Below are positions 55,282 through 63,069 of a stretch of 64,000 nucleotides of DNA, in pieces (position 1 is the stretch's first letter; each line of letters starts with the position of its first letter). A program made the translations under genes and the position numbers. The notes below the pieces were generated by a model. The model saw nothing but the letters and a program-made list of their open reading frames with translations. It did no database searches and was not told where the DNA came from. Source of the stretch: Labrys wisconsinensis (GTDB taxonomy: Bacteria; Pseudomonadota; Alphaproteobacteria; Rhizobiales; Labraceae); contig NZ_JAUSVX010000001.1 of the NCBI RefSeq assembly GCF_030814995.1, positions 1,054,001-1,118,000 of the forward strand, written 5' to 3'.

Positions 55282-56126
55282 GCTTCGCGCGCCACCGCCG
55301 CGGCGGCCCCTGGACCCGCCTCGCCGCCATCGCCGGCCTCACCCTGTTCGTGGCCTGGTCGGCCGCGCCCGTGCTCTGGCTCGTCCTGTCGAGCCTGCTC
55401 GACCAGCGCGCCCTCATCGCCCGGCCGCCGGACCTGTCGGTGGGGAACTACACCCTCGACAATTTCGCCGCCGTCGCCGCCTCGGCCTCGGCGCTTGGGC
55501 GCGGCATCCTCAACTCGCTGATCGTGTCGCTGTTCTCCACCGCGCTCGCCCTGGCCCTCGGCGCGCCGGCCGCCTACGCCCTCGCCCGGCTGGCAGTGCC
55601 GCGCGCCGGGCTGATCGCCTTCCTGGTGCTGGCGACGCAGATGCTGCCCGGCATCGCCATCGCCATCCCGCTGTTCCTGGTCATCAGCCAGCTCGGCCTG
55701 ATCGACGACGTGCTGACGCTGGGCGTGGTCTATCTCTCCTTCAACCTGCCGATCGTGATCTGGATCCTGCGCGGCTTCTTCCTCGGCATCCCGCCGGGCC
55801 TGGAGCGGGCGGCGGCGATCGACGGGGCCGGCGTCGTGCGCACCTTCTGGCACATCGTGCTGCCGATCTCCGTGCCGCCGCTCGGCGCGGCCGCGGTGTT
55901 CGCCTTCGTCGAGGCGTGGAACGAGTTCTTCTTCGCCCTGATCCTGACGCGCCAGTCGGCGCAGACCGTGCCGCTCGTCATCGCCGCCTTCGCCGGCCAG
56001 TACCAGACGGTGTTCGGCCAGATGATGGCGGCGGCGGTGATCAGCGTCGCGCCGGTGATCCTGCTGGCGGTGCTGTTCCGCGACCGGATCGTGCGCGGCT
56101 TCGCCGATGGAATGATGAAAGGATGA
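55278..56126 (+). CDS. ABC transporter permease (MalG/UgpE type)
   Basis: This 282-residue permease has six helices (LAAIAGLTLFVAWSAAPVLW first). The EAA loop is PGLERAAAIDGAGVVRTFWH. It ends VLFRDRIVRGFADGMMKG. Four-base ATGA overlaps on both sides couple it to the first permease and to the ATPase. Confidence 0.92.
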   Translation: MSFARHRRGGPWTRLAAIAGLTLFVAWSAAPVLWLVLSSLLDQRALIARPPDLSVGNYTLDNFAAVAASASALGRGILNSLIVSLFSTALALALGAPAAYALARLAVPRAGLIAFLVLATQMLPGIAIAIPLFLVISQLGLIDDVLTLGVVYLSFNLPIVIWILRGFFLGIPPGLERAAAIDGAGVVRTFWHIVLPISVPPLGAAAVFAFVEAWNEFFFALILTRQSAQTVPLVIAAFAGQYQTVFGQMMAAAVISVAPVILLAVLFRDRIVRGFADGMMKG

Positions 56127-57214
56127 GCAGCGTGCGCGAGACCGAAAGCCCGGCGATCGAGTTGCGCGGGGTGTCCAAATCCTTCGGCACCGTCCAGGTC
56201 TGCCGCGACGTCGCGCTGACCATCGCGCCGGGCGAGTTCGTCACCCTGCTCGGCGCCTCCGGCTGCGGCAAGACCACGACCCTCAACATGGTCGCCGGCC
56301 TGGAGGACTGCAGCGAGGGCGACATCCTGATGGCCGGGCGGCGGGTCAACGACCTCTCCCCGGTCGAGCGCGACGTCGCCATGGTGTTCCAGAACTACGC
56401 GCTCTACCCGCATATGAGCGTGGCCGAGAATATCGGCTTCACCCTGCGCATGCGCGGCATGGGACGCGAGCAGATCCGCAGCCGGGTGGCCGCGGTCGCC
56501 GCCGCGCTGGAGCTCACCGCCGTGCTCGACCGCCTGCCGGCGCAGCTCTCCGGCGGCCAGCAGCAGCGCGTCGCCATCGGCCGCGCCCTGGTGCGCGAGC
56601 CCCGCGTCTTCCTGTTCGACGAGCCGTTCTCCAATCTCGACGCGGCCCTGCGGGTGAAGATGCGGGCCGAGGTCAAGCAGCTGCACCAGCGCCTCGGCGT
56701 CACCTCGCTGTTCGTCACCCACGACCAGGAGGAAGCAATGTCGATCTCCGACCGTATCGCCGTGATGCATCGCGGCCGGGTCGAGCAGGTCGGCACGCCG
56801 GAGGAGATCTATGCCCGTCCGGCCACCCGCTACGTCGCCGGCTTCATCGGCAGTCCGCAGATCGAGCTGATGGCCGGCCTGGTCGAGGCCGGTGCCGGCG
56901 GCCCGGCGATCCGCCTCGGCGCCGCGAGCCTGCCGCTGCCGCGCCGTGAGGACGCGCGCTTCCCGCCCGGACGCAGGGTCGAGGTCGGCGTTCGCCCCGA
57001 GCATGTCCGCCTCGGCCCCGACGGCCTCCCGGCCACGGTGCGGCTGGTCCAGCCGGTCGGCCCGGCCACCCATGTCGTGGCGGACTGGGACGGCGGCACC
57101 CTCACCGCGACGCTGCCCGGCTTCGCCCGGCTGCAGCCCGGCAGCACCATCCATGCCGCGATTGCGCCTGACGACCTCCTCGTCTTCGACCAGGAAACCG
57201 GCCTGCGCCTCTAG
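56123..57214 (+). CDS. ABC transporter ATP-binding protein (MalK/UgpC type)
   Basis: This 363-residue ATPase has Walker A LLGASGCGKTTTLNMVAG, Q-loop AMVFQNYALYPHMSVAENIG, signature LSGGQQQRVAIGRALV, Walker B RVFLFDEPFSNLDA, H-loop LFVTHDQEEAMSISD and a C-terminal regulatory/TOBE domain (VEVGVRPEHVRLGPDG). Length is typical for the family. It closes the 53.1-57.2 kb importer operon. A short repeat (57214-57274) starts at its last base. Confidence 0.94.
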   Translation: MSSVRETESPAIELRGVSKSFGTVQVCRDVALTIAPGEFVTLLGASGCGKTTTLNMVAGLEDCSEGDILMAGRRVNDLSPVERDVAMVFQNYALYPHMSVAENIGFTLRMRGMGREQIRSRVAAVAAALELTAVLDRLPAQLSGGQQQRVAIGRALVREPRVFLFDEPFSNLDAALRVKMRAEVKQLHQRLGVTSLFVTHDQEEAMSISDRIAVMHRGRVEQVGTPEEIYARPATRYVAGFIGSPQIELMAGLVEAGAGGPAIRLGAASLPLPRREDARFPPGRRVEVGVRPEHVRLGPDGLPATVRLVQPVGPATHVVADWDGGTLTATLPGFARLQPGSTIHAAIAPDDLLVFDQETGLRL

Positions 57215-57274
57215 TGTCGTGCTTCCGAGGCTCGGTTCCTGACCATTGTGTCGGAAGCACAAGACAAAGCATTG
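57214..57274 (+). repeat. 61-bp dyad repeat, copy 1
   Basis: This repeat includes GTGCTTCCGA (57219-57228) and TCGGAAGCAC (57251-57260) as an inverted pair, with a GGTTCCTGACCATTGTG core between them. It starts on the last base of the ATPase stop codon, so it may serve as the operon terminator. A second direct copy is at 59175-59235. Confidence 0.8.
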
Positions 57275-57373
57275 AACCAGCTAGGGTTCCGGGCTGACGG
57301 TCCGGTTCGGACGGTCAGAATCGGAACACTAGCGCGGCCCCTCCCCCAAGGACCGAACGAAAAGGTGAATCCC

Positions 57374-58750
57374 ATGAGCTCCGCCCTGGCCAATTCCGTG
57401 GAGAAGCGCGACATCGCCTTCCACATCCATTCCCAGACCAACCCGCAGCTCCTGGAGGAGCGCGGCCCGCTGGTGGTGACGCGCGGCGAGGGCGCGCGCA
57501 TCCACGACAATGCCGGCAAGACCTATATCGACGCCATGGCGGGCCTGTGGTGCGCCTCGCTCGGCTTCGCCAACCAGCGGCTCGCGGCCGCGGCGGCGCG
57601 GCAATATGGCGAGCTCGGCTACTACCACACCTTCTTCCAGCGCACGACCGACAGCGTCGCCACCCTGGCGGAGACGCTGGTCGACCTCACCGGCATGACC
57701 GGCGGCAAGGCCTATTTCGCCACCTCCGGCTCCGAGGCCAACGAGACCATGGTCAAGCTCGCCTGGGTCTACCACGCCGTGCGCGGCAAGCCGACCAAGC
57801 GCAAGGTGATCGCCCGCGACCGGGCCTTCCACGGCTCGACCATCGCCGCGGCGTCGATGTGCGGCCTGCCCTTCATGCATCGCGAGTTCGGCCTGCCGCT
57901 TCCCGGCTTCCTGCACACGCTCTGCCCCGATCCCTATCGCGGCATGCGGGCGGGCGAGGACGAGGCCGCCTTCGTCGAGCGCCTCGCCGCCGAGCTCGAG
58001 GCGCTGATCCTGCGCGAGGGGCCGGATTCGATCGCCGCCTTCATCGCCGAGCCGATCCATGCCGGCGGCGGCATCATCGTGCCGCCACAGGGCTATTTCG
58101 CCCGCATCCAGGCGGTGCTGAAGAAATACGACATCCTCCTGCTCGACGACGAGATCGTCTGCGGCTTCGGCCGCACCGGCAACTGGTTCGGCAAGGAGAC
58201 GGTCGGCGCGGAGCCGGACATGATGGCGCTCGCCAAGGGGCTGTCCTCCTCCTATTTCCCGATCTCCGCCGTGGTGGTGGCGCCGGCGATCTACGAGGCG
58301 CTGCGCGAGGTCAACAAGGGCGGTGGCAGCTTCGGCCACGGCTTCACCAATTCCGGCCACCCCGTCGGCGTCGCCGTGGCGCTCGAGGCGATCGCCATCT
58401 ACCGCGAGATGGACGTGGTGGCCCATGTCCGCACCATGGGCGCGCGGCTGCGCCGCCACTTCGAGGCGATCGCCGCCGGCTCGCCGATCGTCGGCGAGGT
58501 GCGCGGCGCCGGGCTGATGCTCGGCATCGAGCTGGTCGCCGACAAGGCGACGCGCGTGCCCTTCGATCCCCGGCTCCAGGCCGGGCCGCAGTTCGACCGC
58601 ATCGCCTATGACAACGGCCTCATTGCCCGCTGCATGGGCGACGTGCTCGGCTTCTCCCCGCCGCTGATCGTCGACGAAAAGGATGTCGACGCCATCGCCG
58701 AACGCTGCGCCACGAGCCTGCGACAGCTGGAGCGCCAGCTGGCGGCCTGA
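57374..58750 (+). CDS. Class III aminotransferase (omega-aminotransferase type)
   Basis: This 458-residue PLP enzyme has ATSGSEANETMVKLAWVYHA (substrate/PLP phosphate), RDRAFHGSTIAAASMCG, the PLP-binding Asp in LLLDDEIVCGFGRTGNWFGK, and the Schiff-base Lys in MALAKGLSSSYFPISAVVV. It would transaminate an omega-amino acid or polyamine with pyruvate or 2-oxoglutarate. A clear AAGGTGA precedes ATG 57374. It may be linked with the importer upstream, but a repeat separates them. Direct repeats bracket it. Confidence 0.94.
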   Translation: MSSALANSVEKRDIAFHIHSQTNPQLLEERGPLVVTRGEGARIHDNAGKTYIDAMAGLWCASLGFANQRLAAAAARQYGELGYYHTFFQRTTDSVATLAETLVDLTGMTGGKAYFATSGSEANETMVKLAWVYHAVRGKPTKRKVIARDRAFHGSTIAAASMCGLPFMHREFGLPLPGFLHTLCPDPYRGMRAGEDEAAFVERLAAELEALILREGPDSIAAFIAEPIHAGGGIIVPPQGYFARIQAVLKKYDILLLDDEIVCGFGRTGNWFGKETVGAEPDMMALAKGLSSSYFPISAVVVAPAIYEALREVNKGGGSFGHGFTNSGHPVGVAVALEAIAIYREMDVVAHVRTMGARLRRHFEAIAAGSPIVGEVRGAGLMLGIELVADKATRVPFDPRLQAGPQFDRIAYDNGLIARCMGDVLGFSPPLIVDEKDVDAIAERCATSLRQLERQLAA

Positions 58751-58982
58751 GCGCCGTCCCACGTGCACCGGGACGGGACAGCCCCCGGTGCACGCCTCGG
58801 GATACCGCGCCGCCGACGGCCGCGTCGCGCGGCCTGCCGGCGCCGGGAACCGGCCGCGCCGAGCGGCCCTCCACGAGGCGCTCCCATGCGCCCGCTCTCC
58901 GCCAACCACCGTGTGACGCGCGTCCGCATCCCTGCCCCCAGGCCGGGCCGAAACTCGGCCGGGCGGCGTCCGCTCGCGCCAA
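58751..58982. other. Non-coding interval after aminotransferase
   Basis: No supported gene lies in the stretch from 58751 to 59535; besides the repeats listed separately, it has only GC-rich sequence with no promoter or terminator that I can assign. Confidence 0.5.
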
Positions 58983-59168
58983 CGGCTTTACCTCTCGACC
59001 GGAGCGGGAACGGACCGGCGACGAATCGCTGTCGCGGCCACGTTCTCCGACCGTTCGCCCCGTCGCGCTGCCCGCGATGCCGCGATGTCGCCCGCGATGC
59101 CGGGCTTCGCCGGAGGCCGCTGCACGCCGCCGCCGGTTAACCGCGATCCCGATACGGAACGCCGGAAC
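58983..59168 (+). repeat. About 185-bp repeat, copy 1
   Basis: This stretch is alignable by eye with 61150-61330: both start with GGCTTT-ACCTCTCG-CCGG, share GAGCGGGAACGGACCGGCGA then CGAATCGCTG, and end with TTAACCGCGATCCCGATACG / TTAACGGCCGTCCCGATCCG. Each sits upstream of a small exported-protein gene. Origin unknown; possibly a decayed gene or element. Confidence 0.65.
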
Positions 59169-59174
59169 CGCCTC

Positions 59175-59235
59175 GTGTTGTACTTCCGAGGCTTGGCTCC
59201 TGACCATTGTGTCGGACGCACAACACAAAGCATCG
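59175..59235 (+). repeat. 61-bp dyad repeat, copy 2
   Basis: This is a direct copy of the element at 57214, sharing CTTCCGAGGCT, TCCTGACCATTGTGTCGGA and ACAAAGCAT. The inverted pair is GTGTTGTACTTCC against the GACGCACAACAC side. It follows immediately after the 185-bp repeat. Confidence 0.8.
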
Positions 59236-59535
59236 GAGCATGAGCGACGAGCGGCCCGGCCGCCCGCGGCGGACGCGTGGCTGCGGGCTTGCCATGTTGC
59301 GTCGCGTCATATAATAGTACGGTATCGTTTGATTATCGCAGGAGCATGATGGCCCGGACAGCTCGGGATACCGAGGCGGGCCTTCCGCGCTCGAGGTTCC
59401 GACGCCGGACGGTGCCGGCCTCTCCCTCCGATCGATCTTGCCTCCCCGCCGCCGCGGGTGTCGCGCCGCAGAGATGCGACGGACCGGCGGCGCGGGCCTC
59501 CGCCGTCGCACGTCCCACAGATCCAGGAGATCGAA

Positions 59536-60219
59536 ATGCCCCTCCACGCTCATGCCGGCCCACTCGCCGTGCTGGCCCTTTCCACGGCCCTGGCCGGCTG
59601 CTCCAGCGTGACGCCGGTGCGCTATTCCGCCATCGCTTCGTCCACCTATCTGGCGCCGAACCCGTCCGACCCGAGCGGCCGTGTCCCCTACCGCTACGCC
59701 ACCACGGTGGATTGGCGTCCCTACGACAAGGTCATCATCGATCCCGTCGCCATCTACCGGGGACCGGACCAGCAGTTCGGCAGCCTGTCCGAGGCGGACA
59801 AGACGTCTCTCGCCCGCACCATGCAGGCGCGGTTCGAGCAGAAGCTGCGCAGCCGCTTCGCGCTGGTCAGCCGGGCGGGGCCGAACACCCTGCGGATCCG
59901 GCTGACGCTGACGGGCGCGGTCGCCAACACGCCTGTCATCGGCACCCTGTCCCGCTTCGACATCGGCGGCGCGATCTATAACGGCGTGCAGACCGCCCGC
60001 GACGGCGAAGGCGCGATGACCGGCTCGGTCGTCTACGCCGTGGAAATCTTCGACGCCCCGAAGCTGCAATTGCTCGGCGCCTTCGTCAGCAAGCAATATC
60101 CCAGCCCCTACGACGTCAAGGCCAGCATGGGCCGGCTCGCAGCGGCGGAAGCCGGCATCGACAAGGGTGCCGATGCGCTGCTCGCGCAGCTGCAGATGAC
60201 GGCGTCGCGGACGCAATAG
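59536..60219 (+). CDS. DUF3313-like lipoprotein
   Basis: This 227-residue outer-membrane-type lipoprotein has a lipobox ALAGC (lipidated Cys22). The mature part resembles DUF3313 proteins: SAIASSTYLAPNPSDPSGRV, DWRPYDKVIIDPVAIYRGPD and KLRSRFALVSRAGPNTLRIR. AGGAGA precedes ATG 59536. It lies convergent to a TetR-type gene (26 bp between their ends) and follows two repeats. Function of the family is unknown. Confidence 0.85.
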   Translation: MPLHAHAGPLAVLALSTALAGCSSVTPVRYSAIASSTYLAPNPSDPSGRVPYRYATTVDWRPYDKVIIDPVAIYRGPDQQFGSLSEADKTSLARTMQARFEQKLRSRFALVSRAGPNTLRIRLTLTGAVANTPVIGTLSRFDIGGAIYNGVQTARDGEGAMTGSVVYAVEIFDAPKLQLLGAFVSKQYPSPYDVKASMGRLAAAEAGIDKGADALLAQLQMTASRTQ

Positions 60220-60245
60220 CGGCGCGGGCGACCCGCCGGAGCGGT

Positions 60246-60917
60246 TCAAGCGCGCGGCGCCGGCCCTCGGCAACCGTCCAGGAACAGGGCGACGGCGCGG
60301 GCGACCCGCTCGCGCAGCGCCTCGTCCGGCTCCGGCGTCCGGCCGCTGAGCACGACGTCCCGGGCCGGGCCGTCGACGACCCCGTAGATGAACTGCTCTG
60401 CCAGGAAATCGGCATCGGCCGGCCGAAGCTGCCCGTCGCGAATGGCATTGGCGAAGATGCCCGCCACCAGCCCTCGCACCCGATCGGTATTTTCCTTGTG
60501 GACGAACATGTGCAGCGGGAACTGATGCGCTTCGGCCAGAATAAGCCGGGTGAAGGCGATGGCCACCGGCGAGAGCGCCCGCTTCGAAAGCTCCACCCCG
60601 ATACGGATCAGGATCGCTTCGATCGGACCGGCCCGCTTCGAGTCGACGACGACCGGCAGCAGCAGATCGTCCACCCTCTTGCGGATCACCGCCGCGAACA
60701 GGGCCTCCTTCGAGGGAAAGCGGGCATAGAAGGTCTGCTTGGAGACCCGGGCCGTCGCCGCGATCAGGTCGATGCTGGTCGCAGCGAAGCCGGACTCCAT
60801 GAACAGCGCGGTCGCCACCTCGATGATGTGCTCGGTGAGCTGCCCGGCTCGTTCCTTGGTCGGCCGCCCGCTGCGTCGTCCTTCCCGCTCCTCGGACCGC
60901 GGCTTGGCGGCATCCAT
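60246..60917 (-). CDS. TetR/AcrR family transcriptional regulator
   Basis: This 223-residue regulator has a basic N-terminus (SEEREGRRSGRPTKERAGQL), the TetR HTH at about 30-75 (FMESGFAATSIDLIAATARV, SKQTFYARFPSKEALFAAVI) and an AefR-like C-terminal domain. ATG 60917 is preceded by GGACGCAGAG. The frame stays open to 61097, but that extension is encoded by the palindromic repeat and is rejected. Its target is not evident; the convergent lipoprotein gene is not the obvious one. Confidence 0.88.
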   Translation of the reverse strand: MDAAKPRSEEREGRRSGRPTKERAGQLTEHIIEVATALFMESGFAATSIDLIAATARVSKQTFYARFPSKEALFAAVIRKRVDDLLLPVVVDSKRAGPIEAILIRIGVELSKRALSPVAIAFTRLILAEAHQFPLHMFVHKENTDRVRGLVAGIFANAIRDGQLRPADADFLAEQFIYGVVDGPARDVVLSGRTPEPDEALRERVARAVALFLDGCRGPAPRA

Positions 60918-61025
60918 CTCTGCGTCCTCTCCCGGCACTCGACAAGCGCTCCGCGGCATCCGGTCGGCCCGGCATACAGGCTGGCCGCGCCGCATCATAG
61001 GGCGGACGTGGTACGATCGTCCCAG

Positions 61026-61117
61026 GCAGGTTCCCCCGAACCTGCTTGCATCAGGCAGTCTGAGCAGCCTTGATTTTGCATGGAACCGCAAAATCAAGTC
61101 GCGGCCACGAGAAGCTG
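61026..61117. repeat. Modular palindromic repeat, copy 4
   Basis: Module C GCAGGTTC/GAACCTGC over CCCC at 61026-61045. Module B TTGATTTTGC (61070-61079) pairs with GCAAAATCAA (61088-61097). Half of module A follows as GGCCACGAGAAGCTGC (61103-61118). The order is reversed relative to copy 3. Confidence 0.8.
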
Positions 61118-61149
61118 CTTGGGCATGGAGGGAGCGGCGGGAGGGCGCC

Positions 61150-61330
61150 GGCTTTCACCTCTCGGCCGGAGCGGGAACGGACCGGCGACGAATCGCTGCC
61201 GTGGCGATGTTCGCGGCCCGTTCGAGCCGCACGCCGCACGCGGTGGACGCCGCGCCGGGGAACGCCACCCCGCCGACGGCCCCGCCGCCGTGTCCCGGGA
61301 TTAACGGCCGTCCCGATCCGGAACGGCGGC
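61150..61330 (+). repeat. About 185-bp repeat, copy 2
   Basis: This is a diverged direct copy of 58983-59168. It shares GAGCGGGAACGGACCGGCGA, CGAATCGCTG and the TTAAC...CCCGATCCG end. It lies about 120 bp before the DUF2147-type gene. The remainder of 60918-61451 holds no gene. Confidence 0.65.
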
Positions 61331-61451
61331 AGCCCTCCGCCGGCGGGACCGGCGACGGGACGAAAGGACAGGGTTCCGAGGGCACGATGGAGCGGACGGG
61401 CCACCCTGAGCGTTGGAAGCGTGCACCATCCCCGGCACAGGAGAACGGCAC

Positions 61452-62009
61452 ATGCATGAGATGAGCGCGGTCTCTCGGATCATCACGCGCGCCGCGGCGG
61501 CCGCCCTCCTGGCCGCCGGACCCGGGCTTGCCGCCCAGTCCCCCGCCGACCCCGGCGGCATCTGGCGCACCGAGGACAACCGCGCCCGCATCCGGATCGA
61601 GCCCTGCGGGAGCAGGCCGGGACAGGTCTGCGGCTATCTCGTCTGGATGGAGGATGGCCTCGATCCCAAGGGACGGCCGCTCAGGGACCTGCGCAACCCC
61701 GATCCCGCCAGGCGATCCCAGGCCCTGCTGGGCGAGCAGCTCCTCGCCGGCGCGGTCCGACCGTCCGATGGGCGCATCGCCGGCCGGATCTATGACGCGG
61801 AAAGCGGCAAGTCCTATGACGTGACGCTCTGGCGCGATGCGGACAGCCTGAAGGTCGAGGGTTGCGTGCTGGCCATCTTCTGCGCCACCCAGACCTGGAG
61901 CCGGGTCAAGGATGCCCTGCCCGGGCAGCTCGTCGGTGCGACGGGCGCCGCGAACGGCCCCCGGCCCGAGCAGGTCCGGGCCAGGCCGCCGGTGCCGGGA
62001 CAGAAATAG
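61452..62009 (+). CDS. DUF2147-like exported protein
   Basis: This 185-residue protein has a signal peptide (RIITRAAAAALLAAGPGLAA) and a mature domain like DUF2147: GIWRTEDNRARIRIEPCGSR, QVCGYLVWMEDGLDPKGRPL, RIYDAESGKSYDVTLWRDAD and GCVLAIFCATQTWSRV. The conserved Cys pair and W residues are typical. It is periplasmic and probably small-molecule- or metal-related; family function is not established. ATG 61452 is chosen, with 61461 as an alternative. Confidence 0.85.
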   Translation: MHEMSAVSRIITRAAAAALLAAGPGLAAQSPADPGGIWRTEDNRARIRIEPCGSRPGQVCGYLVWMEDGLDPKGRPLRDLRNPDPARRSQALLGEQLLAGAVRPSDGRIAGRIYDAESGKSYDVTLWRDADSLKVEGCVLAIFCATQTWSRVKDALPGQLVGATGAANGPRPEQVRARPPVPGQK

Positions 62010-62056
62010 CCGCGGCGGCGAGCTGCGAGGCCTCGGCATGGAGACGAGGCCGGCCG

Positions 62057-62965
62057 TCAGGCGGGAAGCAGAGCCTCGGCCCGCAGGCTCTCCAGCAGGG
62101 TCTCGCGGAACAAGGCGATCGGGCGGGCGAGGCGGCCCGCCGGCGGCCGGTGCAGCAGCCAGGAGCGCAGGCTCGGCCGGAAATCCGGAGCGTCGATCAC
62201 CTCCACCGCCGTCCGCCAGGGGCTGCCGGCGAAGGCCGCCGGGGTCACGACGCCGATGCCGAGCCCACGCGCCACCAGCGACATCCTGAGATCGGCGCTC
62301 AGCGCCTCGACGCCGACCACGAAGGGCAGGCGCGACGCCTCGAAACTATGGCGTATGAAGGCGCGGAAGCCGCAGCCGCTTTCGTTCATCACCCAGGGAA
62401 AGCGCGAGAGCGCCTCGAAGCTGGCCGGCCGCGGCACGCCGAGAGCCGGAGCGGCGACGAGCAGCACGGCCTGGGTGCCGAGATCCTCGGCGGTGAGCTC
62501 CTCCGGCGGGCTCACGCCATCCGGCAGGCAGACCGCCGCTGCGTCGAGCTCGCTGCCCACCACCCGTTCCAGCAGCCGCTGCGACCAGCCCGAGGCGATG
62601 CGCAGGGTCAATCGCGGGAAAGCGGCGCGCAGACGGTCGAGTGGCAAGGCCAGCGCCGCATCCGAGAGATAGGGCATGATGCCGAGCCGGAATTCGCCAC
62701 GGGCACCGGCGTCAGCGCCCACGCCGGCCTTGAGGTCCTCCAGCGAGCGCAGCACCCGCCGGCCGTGCTCGTAGGCTTCCCGCCCGGCCGCGGTCGGCCG
62801 CAGCGGCTTCGACTGGCGGTCGAGCAGCGCTGCCTCCAGGCCCTGCTCCAGGTTCTGGATCCGCCGGGTCACCCCGGGCTGGGTCAGGTTCAGCCGGGCC
62901 GAGGCCGCGACGATCGACCCGGTCTCCACCACCGCCACGAAAGCCTCGAGGTCACGGATGTTCAT
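62057..62965 (-). CDS. LysR family transcriptional regulator
   Basis: This 302-residue LysR-type regulator has an N-terminal HTH (MNIRDLEAFVAVVETGSIVA, ASARLNLTQPGVTRRIQNLE) and a periplasmic-binding-like effector domain with FRLGIMPYLSDAALALPLDR, GVSPPEELTAEDLGTQAVLL and LVARGLGIGVVTPAAFAG. ATG 62965 is preferred to the upstream TTG. It is divergent from an MFS transporter that runs off the right edge and is its likely regulator. Confidence 0.9.
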   Translation of the reverse strand: MNIRDLEAFVAVVETGSIVAASARLNLTQPGVTRRIQNLEQGLEAALLDRQSKPLRPTAAGREAYEHGRRVLRSLEDLKAGVGADAGARGEFRLGIMPYLSDAALALPLDRLRAAFPRLTLRIASGWSQRLLERVVGSELDAAAVCLPDGVSPPEELTAEDLGTQAVLLVAAPALGVPRPASFEALSRFPWVMNESGCGFRAFIRHSFEASRLPFVVGVEALSADLRMSLVARGLGIGVVTPAAFAGSPWRTAVEVIDAPDFRPSLRSWLLHRPPAGRLARPIALFRETLLESLRAEALLPA

Positions 62966-63069
62966 GCGCAACTCGCATAATCAATATAGGATCAATTGAA
63001 TTGTATCATGTTGCTGGCTTTGAATAAAGTTTCCACCCGACATGCCCAATTCTCATGCGAGTGGAACCG
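62966..63069. promoter_or_regulatory. Divergent LysR/MFS promoter region
   Basis: An AT-rich stretch between the two starts includes ATAATCAATATAGGATCAAT and TTGAATTGTATCATG, with T-N11-A motifs typical of LysR boxes near 62980-63010. It stands out against the GC-rich flanks. No precise site is assigned. Confidence 0.4.

Noticed and set aside
60918-61097. N-terminal extension of the TetR gene
   Set aside because: The added residues are encoded by palindromic repeat copy 4; ATG 60917 has a ribosome site and the usual length.
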